Assembly: GCF_000195295.1 (NCBI RefSeq) | Contig: NC_015388.1 | Span: forward strand, 2,976,001 to 3,040,000 | Reading direction: 5' to 3' | DNA length: 64,000 nucleotides | From: Desulfobacca acetoxidans DSM 11109 | Lineage (GTDB): Bacteria > Desulfobacterota > Desulfobaccia > Desulfobaccales > Desulfobaccaceae | In this document: positions 42,674-54,256 of the stretch, in pieces | Position numbering within the stretch: the stretch's first letter is position 1 | Layout of the letters: every line of letters starts with the position of its first letter | Made by a program: the position numbers and the translations under genes | Notes under the pieces: generated by a model | What the model saw: only the letters and a program-made list of their open reading frames with translations | What the model was told of the DNA's origin: nothing | Databases searched by the model: none

Positions 42674-45346
42674 ATGCCCAACCACATCCTCGATACATTT
42701 TTTAAACCACAGTCCATTGCCGTTGTTGGAGCCAGCCCCAAGGAGAACAGCATCGGCCGCACCCTGGTAGAGAATCTCCAGAAGGACGGCTTCCCTGGGA
42801 ACATTTATCCTATCAATCCCAAGCACAAAGAAATCTTAGGTATTCCGGTTTTCCCGTCAATTGCGGCCGTGCCTGCCGACATTGACCTCGCCATTGTTGC
42901 CGTTCCCATTAAAGGGGTAGCGGATGTCATGCGGGAGTGTGGCCAGGCCAAGGTCTCCGGGGCAATCATCATCTCCGCTGGCGGCAAGGAGGTGGGAGAA
43001 GAAGGGGAGAAGATCGAGGCCGACATCCATGCTGCGGCGCAGGCCTACGGTATCCGCTATCTTGGGCCCAACTGCATGGGGATTCTCTGTCCCCGGTCCC
43101 GCCTTAACGCCAGTTTTGCGGCGCATTCGGTACGACCCGGGAGTGTGGCCCTTCTCTCCCAGAGCGGCGCCATTTGCAGCGTCATCCTCGACCTGGCCGA
43201 GTCTCAGAACATCGGCTTTAGTCACTTTGTCAGCATCGGCTCCATGGCGGACCTCGATTTTGCCGAAATGATTGACTACCTGGGTAACGATGACCAGGTG
43301 CGCAGCATCCTTATCTATATGGAAAACCTGGTGCACCACCGCAAGTTCATGAGCGCCGCCCGTTCGGTATCCAGGGTAAAGCCAATCATCGTGGTAAAGT
43401 CTGGCCGAAGCGAAGCGGCCGCCCGGGCGGCAACCTCGCATACGGGCGCGTTGGCCGGCAATGATGCAGCTTATAATGCTGCGTTCCAGCGGGCGGGCAT
43501 CATTCGGGTGGACACTATTGCTCAGCTCTTCGACTGTGCCGAGGCCATGGCCAGAACGAACCGTCCTCTGGGAGGGAATCTGGCAATCATCACCAATGCC
43601 GGGGGATTAGGGGTAATGGCAGTGGACGCCTGCAGTAAGTGGAAGCGGGAGCCAGCGGTCTTGAGTCCTGAAACCGTGGCGCTGCTTGATAAAGGATTGC
43701 CGCCCTATTGGAGCCGGAGCAATCCGATTGATATTCTGGGCGATGCACCGCCGGAGCGTTATCTAACCGCCGTGCGTGGGGTCATGGCTGCCCCGGAAGT
43801 CTCTGGCGTGCTTGCCCTCCTCTCACCGCAGGCCATGACCGATCCCACCGCCGTAGCCCAGACCCTGATACCCGAGATCAAAAAACAGGCCAAGCCCTTC
43901 TTTGCTGTCTGGATGGGGGGACAGGACGTGACTGCGGGGATCAAGCTGTTAAATGAGGCTGAGGTCCCCACCTTCGGAACCCCCGAGGAAGCGGTGGATA
44001 CCTTTATGCAGATGTACTCCTACACCCGTAATCTGGAGCTGCTTCAGGAAACGCCGCCTCGGCTATCCGCTGATTTGAAGGTGAATACAAAGCCGGCCCG
44101 AACCTTCATTGATGAGTGCTTCAAACGCCAAACACTGCTCCTGACCGAAGTGGAAGCCAAAGCCATTCTCTCGACGTATGGCCTACCGGTAAATCCCACG
44201 GTGACCGTGTCTTCCGCTGCCGCAGCGGCCGCCGCCGCCAAAAAGTTGGGGTTCCCGGTGGTGGTGAAAATCCACTCCCCTGAAATATCTCATAAGTCGG
44301 ATGTGGATGGAGTACGGACCTTTCTTAAAACTGAGGAGGAAGTGGCAGCCGCTTTTGAGGAAATCGTGAATCGGTCTCGGGCCGCCAAACCCGGAGCCAG
44401 GATCTTTGGCGTAACCGTTCAGACCCAGGTGGAAAAATCGACTCTGGAACTAATTCTCGGAGCCAAGAAAGACCCTCAGTTCGGCCCCTTACTGCTTTTT
44501 GGGCTGGGAGGCATACACACCGAAGTCCTCCAGGAAGCGGCTGTGGATCTTCCACCCCTCAATCTGCTCCTGGCCCGGCGGCTTATGGAGAGAACCCGCA
44601 TCTATAAGATTCTTAAGGGATATCGCAACATCCCGTCCGCCAATCTGGAACTTTTAGAAGAAGTGCTTGTACGCCTCTCCCAACTCGTAACAGACTTCCC
44701 GGAGATAGCGGAACTCGATATCAACCCCCTGCTAATCAGCAATGGCCGTCCAGTTTGCGTAGATGCGAGGATCCTTTTGGAACCCAGTCCCGTTCGAGCT
44801 CCCCGGCATCTGATTATCGCCCCCTACCCCAACCAATATGAGAGCGATTGGCTCCTTGAAGACGGAACGCCGGTGCTGCTGCGGCCCATGAAGCCTGAAG
44901 ATGAATCCCTGGTATCTGAGTTTCTCAGTAATTGTTCGGAAGACAGCATTTATTTCCGCTACTTCCAACATATAAAAAAGTGGACCCATGAAATGCTCAT
45001 TCGCTTTACCCAAAACGATTACGACAGAGAGCTGGGTCTGATGGCAGTTGGCCAGCCGCCGGGTCCAGAGGTTATGTTGGGAGTAAGCCGCCTGGTAATG
45101 GCCTCCGACCGGTCCACTGCGGAATTTGCCGTGATTGTGGCAGACCCCTGGCAGGGGAAAGGCCTGGGTGAAAAACTTCTGGAACGGATCATTGAGATTG
45201 CCCGGGATAACGAAGTCACGAAGCTCTATTCCGAGGTCCTGGCTGCCAACCTGCCAATGTTGGGTCTGGTAGAAAAATTAGGCTTTACCATTAAGGCCGC
45301 CGACCAGGGGGTGAGGGAGGTGGAGATGCCTTTGGCAGTGAAATAA
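42674..45346 (+). CDS. ADP-forming acyl-CoA synthetase fused to GNAT acetyltransferase (Pat-like)
   Basis: 890 residues; GGAGG lies five bases before the ATG. Domains in order: CoA-binding domain (about 1-130, FKPQSIAVVGASPKENSIGR), succinyl-CoA ligase-like domains to about 450 with His256 in SHTGALAGN, an ATP-grasp domain (about 485-700, with KIHSPEISHKSDVDGV), and a C-terminal GNAT domain (about 725-890, VADPWQGKGLGEKLLERI). This is the layout of protein lysine acetyltransferase Pat. In Pat the catalytic His of the synthetase part is lost; here both candidate phospho-histidines are kept. It could make acetate and ATP from acetyl-CoA, acetylate proteins, or do both. Confidence 0.9.
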   Translation: MPNHILDTFFKPQSIAVVGASPKENSIGRTLVENLQKDGFPGNIYPINPKHKEILGIPVFPSIAAVPADIDLAIVAVPIKGVADVMRECGQAKVSGAIIISAGGKEVGEEGEKIEADIHAAAQAYGIRYLGPNCMGILCPRSRLNASFAAHSVRPGSVALLSQSGAICSVILDLAESQNIGFSHFVSIGSMADLDFAEMIDYLGNDDQVRSILIYMENLVHHRKFMSAARSVSRVKPIIVVKSGRSEAAARAATSHTGALAGNDAAYNAAFQRAGIIRVDTIAQLFDCAEAMARTNRPLGGNLAIITNAGGLGVMAVDACSKWKREPAVLSPETVALLDKGLPPYWSRSNPIDILGDAPPERYLTAVRGVMAAPEVSGVLALLSPQAMTDPTAVAQTLIPEIKKQAKPFFAVWMGGQDVTAGIKLLNEAEVPTFGTPEEAVDTFMQMYSYTRNLELLQETPPRLSADLKVNTKPARTFIDECFKRQTLLLTEVEAKAILSTYGLPVNPTVTVSSAAAAAAAAKKLGFPVVVKIHSPEISHKSDVDGVRTFLKTEEEVAAAFEEIVNRSRAAKPGARIFGVTVQTQVEKSTLELILGAKKDPQFGPLLLFGLGGIHTEVLQEAAVDLPPLNLLLARRLMERTRIYKILKGYRNIPSANLELLEEVLVRLSQLVTDFPEIAELDINPLLISNGRPVCVDARILLEPSPVRAPRHLIIAPYPNQYESDWLLEDGTPVLLRPMKPEDESLVSEFLSNCSEDSIYFRYFQHIKKWTHEMLIRFTQNDYDRELGLMAVGQPPGPEVMLGVSRLVMASDRSTAEFAVIVADPWQGKGLGEKLLERIIEIARDNEVTKLYSEVLAANLPMLGLVEKLGFTIKAADQGVREVEMPLAVK

Positions 45347-45463
45347 GGTGTGATCAGAACACCAATACTGTTCCCATCTTGCTTTCGTACCTCGCGAGAA
45401 TTTAGGGTCATGAAATATTTTGGCAAACCTCCTCTTTATTAATATAATGCTGCGGTATATGGA

Positions 45464-45491
45464 GTCGACAGCTAAAAGCTGACCGCACCCT
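45464..45491. repeat. Heptanucleotide-type repeat
   Basis: GTCGACA-GCTAAAA-GCTGACC-GCACCCT. A related stretch, ATTGACA-GCTTATA-GCTGAAC-GCC, stands at 50315-50338. Both precede genes (N-acetylglutamate synthase and the protease). Confidence 0.45.
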
Positions 45492-45520
45492 GAAACTGTT
45501 GAGATGCCTGGGGTGAAGCG

Positions 45521-46024
45521 ATGGAAACATCGGCAGACCTCAGTCTAGAGGAGAGCATGGCCACCGGATTAATCAGAAAGGCGCGCATTGCCGACATCAA
45601 CGCCATCAGGAAGATTTTACAGCTCTTTGCCGCCAAAGGAGAACTGCTGGCCCGTACTATGGCGGAATTATACAGCCTGGTGCGTGACTACTACGTTTAC
45701 CAGGAAGACCACAACAGCCCTGTCATCGGCGTTTCGGCCCTGCATGTATGCTGGGAAGCTCTGGGAGAGGTGCGCTCCGTAGCAGTTTTAGAGCAGTACC
45801 AGCGCCGGGGCGTGGGTGCCCGATTAGTCGAAACCTGCCTCTCCGAAGCCATCACTTTAGGATTGGAACGGGTCTTTGTCTTGACCTACCGCCCCGATTT
45901 TTTTGCACGATTCGGCTTTGAAGTGGTGGATAAAAATATATTGCCGCATATCGTCTGGGCCGACTGTGTCCGCTGCCCCAAGTTCCCCGAATGTGATGAA
46001 ATCGCCATGCTCCTCAAATTTTGA
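45521..46024 (+). CDS. GNAT acetyltransferase, short N-acetylglutamate synthase type
   Basis: 167 residues from the ATG at 45521; an ATG at 45557 with AGAGGAG would give 155 and matches where homology starts (GLIRKARIADINAIRK). The GNAT core has EVRSVAVLEQYQRRGVGARL, with the acetyl-CoA loop QYQRRGVG. The ending RCPKFPECDEIAML is typical of short, stand-alone N-acetylglutamate synthases, which make N-acetylglutamate for arginine. argJ lies two genes downstream, which supports this. A general GNAT role cannot be excluded. Confidence 0.78.
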   Translation: METSADLSLEESMATGLIRKARIADINAIRKILQLFAAKGELLARTMAELYSLVRDYYVYQEDHNSPVIGVSALHVCWEALGEVRSVAVLEQYQRRGVGARLVETCLSEAITLGLERVFVLTYRPDFFARFGFEVVDKNILPHIVWADCVRCPKFPECDEIAMLLKF

Positions 46025-46097
46025 CCGCGGCCGGATCGTTTCAGCATGTCCCGCCGCCCTATTGGCCATCTTGACAAGCACCTCTGAGGGGAGTACA

Positions 46098-46113
46098 TTG
46101 ACATATATGTCAA
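46098..46113. promoter_or_regulatory. Perfect 16-bp palindrome upstream of secA
   Basis: TTGACATATATGTCAA, in the 254-base gap before secA. It could be an operator. Its left half is also a perfect -35 hexamer, but only a weak -10 (TAAGAA, 17 bases on) follows. Confidence 0.35.
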
Positions 46114-46278
46114 AACTACCTAAGAAGAGAATTGTATTTATATTCTTAGACACCTGAAACAGTACGTTCTCACCGCCCATCTCAACTATCAAAAGACCGA
46201 CAAACCAACCTGAGAGGACGACATTATACGAGGCAAGAAGCCTGTCCGTCAGGTCTGGCCACCTCACTGAGGATAGAT

Positions 46279-48801
<2,523 letters not shown>

Positions 48802-48922
48802 TCAGAGGGGCAGAGATCAAGTTCAGAGGCTGGAGGTAAGTTTAGGGTATTTAATTCATCTTCTAAACCGAATTTTTCCGGGCAGATCTCTTAGCCCTCA
48901 TCAGACCTTTCAGGATATTGTC

Positions 48923-50125
48923 ATGCAACACCTACAAAACCTGCTCGTTCCCGGGTTTCGAGCCGCCGCGGTGGAAGCCGCTATCAAAAAACCCGGCCGC
49001 CTTGACCTGGCCCTCATCGTCTCCGAGTACCCGGCTGCGGCCGCCGGAGTTTTTACGAACAATAAGGTAAAGGCTGCACCGATCCTGCTCTGCCAAAAAA
49101 GACTGCGCCGCGGCCGGGCCCAAGCCATCCTGGTAAATAGCGGTAACGCCAACGCCTGCACCGGTGAAGCAGGATTGGAGGCCGCAGTGGTAACTTCCAG
49201 GACCATCTCCAGACTGTTAGGTCTGTCCGAAACCCTGATTTTACCGGCCTCTACCGGAGTTATTGGCCAGCCGTTGCCCCTGGACCGCATGAACTCCGCC
49301 CTCCCCTCCCTGGCGGCAGGATTGCGCCCTGACGGCCTGCCAGAAGTGGCGCAGGCCATTATGACTACCGACACCTTCCCGAAAACCTCTCGGGTTCAGG
49401 CCCAAATCAATGGGTCAGTTGTCACTATCGCCGGAATTGCCAAAGGCGCCGGCATGATCCATCCGGATATGGCCACTATGCTGGTCTTTCTGCTCACCGA
49501 CGCGGTTGTCGCTCCCAATACCCTCAAAGCTGCTCTCAAACAGGGACTGGTCACCAGTTTTAACCGGATTACGGTGGACGGCGACACCAGCACCAATGAC
49601 TGTGTGCTGGTACTGGCCAACGGTATTGCCGGCCACAGCCCTATCGAGCAGTTGCAATCCCCTGGGGGTGAAATCCTAAGCACTTCGCTGCAAACGGTCA
49701 TGGCAGACCTGGCGGCCCAGGTTGTACGCGATGGCGAAGGCGCCGCCCACGTCTTCAAAGTTATTATTGAAGGTGCGGCCAGTGCCGCCGATGCCGTTAA
49801 AGGAGCCCGAACCGTGGCCTTATCACCACTGGTCAAAACCGCCGTAGCCGGCAACGACGCCAATTGGGGACGCATCATGGCCGCCTTAGGCAGGGCCGGG
49901 ATCAGACTTAATCCTGACCGCGTAGATATCTTCTTCGGCCCCCACCAGGTCGTCAGACAGGGTGTCGCTACCGATGCAGCAAACGAGCAGGCGGCCCACA
50001 GATTGATGGCAGACGGCAGTTTCGATCTGCGCATCCATCTCAACTTAGGGGCCTACACGGATTACTATCTCACCTGTGACCTGACTGCCGACTATGTCCA
50101 CATTAATGCCGACTACCGCAGCTAG
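48923..50125 (+). CDS. argJ: Glutamate N-acetyltransferase ArgJ
   Basis: 400 residues from the ATG at 48923 (AGGA eight bases upstream); the frame is open to 48686 within secA, but homology begins at MQHLQNLLVPGFRAAAVEAA. ArgJ transfers the acetyl group from N-acetylornithine to glutamate, the recycling step of arginine synthesis, and may also use acetyl-CoA. The self-cleavage site, before Thr in HPDMATMLVFLLTDA, gives alpha and beta chains. Other motifs: LVNSGNANACTG and GNDANWGRIMAALGRAG. A possible acetylglutamate synthase lies 2.9 kb upstream. Confidence 0.95.
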   Translation: MQHLQNLLVPGFRAAAVEAAIKKPGRLDLALIVSEYPAAAAGVFTNNKVKAAPILLCQKRLRRGRAQAILVNSGNANACTGEAGLEAAVVTSRTISRLLGLSETLILPASTGVIGQPLPLDRMNSALPSLAAGLRPDGLPEVAQAIMTTDTFPKTSRVQAQINGSVVTIAGIAKGAGMIHPDMATMLVFLLTDAVVAPNTLKAALKQGLVTSFNRITVDGDTSTNDCVLVLANGIAGHSPIEQLQSPGGEILSTSLQTVMADLAAQVVRDGEGAAHVFKVIIEGAASAADAVKGARTVALSPLVKTAVAGNDANWGRIMAALGRAGIRLNPDRVDIFFGPHQVVRQGVATDAANEQAAHRLMADGSFDLRIHLNLGAYTDYYLTCDLTADYVHINADYRS

Positions 50126-50360
50126 AAGCCTTTTTGGCAGACAGATAATTCTCTGGATCAGCATTTCTCTTAGTGCTACTATGACAGATGACTCTCAGGA
50201 CTCCTCTTGCTGCCGCCAGTCATTGGATAGGATGTGACCTGGCGATTAGACCGGGCAAGAATTTTTTTGATCATTAGAAATTAACTTAGCCCTTCAATTT
50301 ACCGATATTTAGTTATTGACAGCTTATAGCTGAACGCCTGGCAGAATTTTTAGGCCAACT

Positions 50361-51380
50361 ATGCTTCCTATCAAAAAAGCCCTTCTCTGCTGCGTGCTGT
50401 TAGCCCTCTTCGCCCCCAATACCGCGGCCTGGCCCCAAGAAGACCTGCCGGCCATCGTCAAGCGCATCTCGCCCGCCGTGGTGGTGGTGGAAACCCGCAA
50501 AGGCGGCCGCCGAGGGCTGGGCAGTGGATTTTTTATCAATTCCCAGGGGCATATTGTCACCAATTATCACGTGGTCTTTGGTGCGGACCAGGCGACGGTG
50601 AAAACCTACGACGGTAAGCGTTATCTGGTCAAAAAGGTGCTGACCGAAGATAAAAAGGCCGACCTGGTGCTGCTGGCTATCGATATCCCCCCCCATACCG
50701 TCAGTTACCTCGAGGTGACGGGAAAATTGCCGGAAGTGGGGGAAAAAGTGTACGCCATCGGCCACCCCATGGGACTGGAAAAAACCGTCTCCGAAGGCAT
50801 CGTCTCAGCCATTCGCAAGATGCCCAGATTGGGCGAGATCATCCAGATCACGGCGCCCATTTCCCAAGGCTCCAGCGGCGGTCCGGTATTTAACGCCTCC
50901 GGCCGGGTTATCGGCGTTGCTCGGGCGACCTATCGCACCGGGCAAAACCTGAACTTCGCCGTCCCCGGGGAAAAAGTCCTACGTTTAAGATCAGGCGGCG
51001 GCCAAACTTTTGGCGAGTTCTCCCAGGAAATGCCGGGAACCGCCCTGGAGCAGTTTCAGCGGGGAAGGCTCCTGCATACCCAAAAAAAATACCACAAAGC
51101 CGTCCAGGCCTTTCAGGAGGCCATTAGCGTTAAACCGGATTTTGCCGAAGCCTATTATGGCGTCGGCATGTCCTATGGCGCTATGGGGCGGCATCAGTTA
51201 GCCATTGACAACTTTCGCCAGGCGGTCAGGCTGCAACCCAACAACCCAGTCTTTCACTTTCATCTGGGCGTGGCCTACCATGTCTCGGGAGATACTCAGC
51301 AAGCCATGGAGGAATACCGCACCCTTAGTCGCCTTAATCCCAACCTCGCCCGAAAGTTGAAAGGAATCATGGAACGATAA
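50361..51380 (+). CDS. Trypsin-like serine protease with TPR repeats
   Basis: 339 residues. A signal peptide (about 1-23) precedes a chymotrypsin-fold protease domain with the catalytic triad His70 (VTNYHVV), Asp101 (KADLVLL) and Ser172 (GSSGGPVFN). Instead of the PDZ domains of DegP/HtrA, three TPR-like repeats follow from about 225 to 325 (ALEQFQRGRLLHTQKKYHKA, AYYGVGMSYGAMGRHQLAID, VFHFHLGVAYHVSGDTQQAM). It should act in the periplasm, probably in protein quality control with a protein partner bound by the TPRs. It is followed closely by a small lipoprotein gene. Confidence 0.88.
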   Translation: MLPIKKALLCCVLLALFAPNTAAWPQEDLPAIVKRISPAVVVVETRKGGRRGLGSGFFINSQGHIVTNYHVVFGADQATVKTYDGKRYLVKKVLTEDKKADLVLLAIDIPPHTVSYLEVTGKLPEVGEKVYAIGHPMGLEKTVSEGIVSAIRKMPRLGEIIQITAPISQGSSGGPVFNASGRVIGVARATYRTGQNLNFAVPGEKVLRLRSGGGQTFGEFSQEMPGTALEQFQRGRLLHTQKKYHKAVQAFQEAISVKPDFAEAYYGVGMSYGAMGRHQLAIDNFRQAVRLQPNNPVFHFHLGVAYHVSGDTQQAMEEYRTLSRLNPNLARKLKGIMER

Positions 51381-51429
51381 ACGGTCAATGCTGTCAGGAT
51401 TCTTCATCTGGTCCGAAAAGGGCGGAAAT

Positions 51430-51636
51430 ATGAAAACTCTGATCACCTTCGGCTTGGCGATTCTCCTAGCCCTGAGCGTAGCCGCCTGCACCACCGGCCT
51501 CTATCGGCAACCGCAGGCAATCCAGCGGGAATTTCCCAGCGGCCCGGGGACCATACCGCCCTCGTGGTACGATTACGACCCCGCTTACGGCCACTGGTTC
51601 GATCCCTGGTACGTCAACCCCTATACGTCCTTATAA
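51430..51636 (+). CDS. Small lipoprotein
   Basis: 68 residues from the ATG at 51430; a frame from 51388 would put extra residues before the signal peptide. The signal peptide ends in a lipobox LSVAAC, with Cys20 acylated. The mature part is short, with aromatic and proline residues (PPSWYDYDPAYGHWFDPWYV). Function unknown. It follows the protease by 49 bases and may be cotranscribed with it. Confidence 0.65.
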   Translation: MKTLITFGLAILLALSVAACTTGLYRQPQAIQREFPSGPGTIPPSWYDYDPAYGHWFDPWYVNPYTSL

Positions 51637-52245
51637 CTCAAGGGCAACCCGATTTCACTCATCCCCCCCCACCCGGATCAGGGATAGGTAACCGAATACC
51701 GCCTCGAGGAAGATAGCAATATTCTATCTATATAATATTATTATTGAATAATATCAAGACTGCAACCCGGTCGCTAATGTAACCGTCAAAAGCTGCCAAT
51801 ATGCATTCTGAGGAGAATTTGAGGTGATCAGGTTCCCTATACACCGGAATCCCCAACTGGCTGCGGTCGCTGACTTCCTCCTCCTTGACGCTGTCTACGG
51901 TACTCGCGGTAGTACTCAACCAGATACTGCGCTCCAGGGAGATAGCGCCGCCTAAGTAAGCCGAAATAAAAATTACCGCTATTAATTGCCGAGGAAACAA
52001 GTTCTGCACACGATAGTAAGCCTGTGCTGCCAGCAAATGATTTCCAGAGCTTGCGGGTGTTTCTTAACGAGGGTTTCAATCCCAGCAATTTCATTCACCT
52101 GCTAATATCTTCTTGCCAGTCCCCTTGCAAGTCTTGCCGCCGGAATTATTCATTTAAAAAAAACCAGTTGCATGATATAGTAAACAGAGCTTAGAGATTA
52201 ATTTGCTGAAAACCTTCCAGCCGTTTCAATTAAAGCGAGTTTCTT
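51637..52245. other. Intergenic region with a family-1 repeat
   Basis: No gene that I can support. A family-1 copy stands at about 51978-52070, with TGCACACGATAGTAAGCCTG, TGCCAGCAAATGATTTCCAG and GCTTGCGGGTG. The rest is AT-rich. Confidence 0.4.
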
Positions 52246-52833
52246 ATGCAGCTATTGAATATCCGCCGGGCAACCGCCTGGCGCCTGATCCTTTTATTCC
52301 TGGCACTCCTGATAATCGTACATTGTGGACTCAAAAAGAAACCCCTGAGTCCGGGCGCCCAAAAATTTAAACAAGAGATTCAGAGTTTGATCGGGGTCCT
52401 GGCGCCATCCCTGATCGAACCGATACAAAAACGCGATATCCCGGCAATTCATACCTCCTTGGCAAAACATCTGGAAACCCATGACAGCATTTGCATAACC
52501 TGCTCTTTTCGAGTTGGGGTCTTAGACCGGCAAGGCATTGTACTGGCCACCTACCCCAAGATCGGTCTGGCAGGCATTAATTTTTCAACGTATCAGACCG
52601 TAACCGAGGCTTTGCAGAGAGGACGCATCGGCAGTCAACCGATATTCACCCCGCAAGGTGAGGCAGACTTTATCATCTGCGCCCCAGTCAACCGAGGAAG
52701 TAAGATTATTGGGGCCCTAGCACTGGCGGTCCGCAGCATTGATCTGGAAAATAAATGGGGCATTTCAAAAAAGGAATTCCCCTCCATTGATTTTAATACC
52801 GGATCTGGATTGGCGAGCAGTTGGTCCGAGTAA
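52246..52833 (+). CDS. Membrane-anchored protein with Cache-like sensor domain
   Basis: 195 residues. A single N-terminal hydrophobic helix (about 12-27) ends at HCGLKKK, which may be a lipobox, though His before Cys is atypical. The remainder resembles a periplasmic Cache/PAS-like sensor (VGVLDRQGIVLATYPKIGLAG, DFIICAPVNRGSKIIGALAL) without any signalling domain. It is followed after 70 bases by mlaE on the same strand. Function unknown. Confidence 0.55.
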   Translation: MQLLNIRRATAWRLILLFLALLIIVHCGLKKKPLSPGAQKFKQEIQSLIGVLAPSLIEPIQKRDIPAIHTSLAKHLETHDSICITCSFRVGVLDRQGIVLATYPKIGLAGINFSTYQTVTEALQRGRIGSQPIFTPQGEADFIICAPVNRGSKIIGALALAVRSIDLENKWGISKKEFPSIDFNTGSGLASSWSE

Positions 52834-52903
52834 GAAGCAAGCTAGTCATCTGCGACAGCTTAAAGTTAGCGGCTGTTGCACTACCCGCACCCTTCGGTTC
52901 TGC

Positions 52904-54043
52904 ATGAAGCCAACTCTTAAGAGACAGTATACGATCACCATCCAGCCGCAACCCGATGGTGGCCAGAAGCTCCTCATATCCGGCCGTCTGGAGTTATTCG
53001 ATCTGGCGATATTTTCCCGAGAGATCCAACCCCTTCTACAGCAGCCGCAGCTATCCAGTGTGGGTTTGGATCTCGGAGGCTTGGAATACCTGGACAGTGC
53101 CGGGGCCCTAGCGGTCCTGCAACTGGCGGAAAAGCTTAAGTCTCAAGGAATCATCTGCACCTTAGACAATATTTCTCCAAAAATCAAAAAAATCTTGGAC
53201 CTGATCGATATCCAGGCCTTGACCCACCCACCCCTCATCACCGTTGGCAAAAGGTTTGGGTGGATCAGCCAGGTGGGTGAAGCCTCCCTGGCCTTTTGGC
53301 GTGATATCATTGAGGTAATTGCCTTTTTTGGAGAGTTGCTGCTGGACCTCGCCTCGGTCTGTCTCCGTCCCCGCCGGGTTCGCTGGGAATATGTTATGTT
53401 TTACATGAAACGGGCGGGAGTCGATGGTCTGCCTATCGTCAGTCTCATCGGCCTGCTGCTCGGCCTGATCATCGCCTTTATGTCTTCATTGCAATTGCAG
53501 CAGTTCGGCGCCAACATCTATGTGGCTTCGCTGTTGGGGGTTGCTATGGTCCGGGAACTTGGACCCATCATGACGGCCATTCTGGTTGCCGGCCGCTCCG
53601 GCTCCGCCTTTGCCGCCGAAATCGGTTCGATGAAAGTCAGTGAAGAGGTTGATGCTCTGACAGTTATGGGTTTCAACCCGATGCGGATGTTAACCACTCC
53701 CAAGGTAATAGCCTCTCTGGTGGTAGTACCGCTGCTCACTATTTATGCGGATCTGCTGGGTATCATCGGCGGTCTGATCGTTGGCGTCACCATGCTTGAC
53801 CTGACGGTCTACTCGTATATCCAAGAAACCCGAAGAATCCTAACCCTTTTCGACTTTACCTCCAGCTTCATCAAGTCGGTTGTCTTTGCCTTTCTGATTG
53901 CCGCCATCGGTTGCCAACGGGGTTTTCAGGTCCGCGGCGGCGCTTCAGCCGTCGGCTCGGCGACAACTTCGGCAGTGGTAGCGGCAATTTTTTTGATTAT
54001 CGTCGTGGATTCAATCTTTGCCATCGTTTTGACATATGTTTGA
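52904..54043 (+). CDS. mlaE: ABC transporter permease MlaE with N-terminal STAS domain
   Basis: 379 residues from the ATG at 52904; the frame is open further upstream, overlapping the previous gene. The N-terminal STAS domain (about 20-100, LISGRLELFDLA, LGGLEYLDSAGALAVL) corresponds to MlaB, here fused. The MlaE permease (about 130-379) has about five helices and the motifs VRELGPIMTAILVAGRSGSAFAAEIG and VDALTVMGFNP. It forms the channel of the phospholipid transporter that works with MlaF and MlaD at the inner membrane. Confidence 0.93.
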   Translation: MKPTLKRQYTITIQPQPDGGQKLLISGRLELFDLAIFSREIQPLLQQPQLSSVGLDLGGLEYLDSAGALAVLQLAEKLKSQGIICTLDNISPKIKKILDLIDIQALTHPPLITVGKRFGWISQVGEASLAFWRDIIEVIAFFGELLLDLASVCLRPRRVRWEYVMFYMKRAGVDGLPIVSLIGLLLGLIIAFMSSLQLQQFGANIYVASLLGVAMVRELGPIMTAILVAGRSGSAFAAEIGSMKVSEEVDALTVMGFNPMRMLTTPKVIASLVVVPLLTIYADLLGIIGGLIVGVTMLDLTVYSYIQETRRILTLFDFTSSFIKSVVFAFLIAAIGCQRGFQVRGGASAVGSATTSAVVAAIFLIIVVDSIFAIVLTYV

Positions 54044-54082
54044 GCTAGGTGTCAGGTATATAACTGACTGCTAAGAGTGCTC

Positions 54083-54235
54083 AGGGCGAATACAAGATTC
54101 GCCCCTGCGATACAAATCTACTTTCTATGGATGTCTTACGGCGAGTTAGTTAGAAAATAACCCGTTCACAGCCGGGAAAACCTCTGCCACCGGTAACTGA
54201 TTTTAATGGTGTATGGGTGATTCATTAGTGATAAC
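54083..54235. repeat. Family-2 and family-1 repeats inside the mla operon
   Basis: GGGCGAATACAAGATTCGCCCC (54083-54104) is the family-2 hairpin. From about 54144 to 54235 lies a family-1 copy with TTAGTTAGAAAATAACCCGT and a degenerate hairpin. Together they fill the gap between mlaE and mlaF. Confidence 0.55.
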
Positions 54236-54256
54236 TATTACATCGGGAGCCATCTG

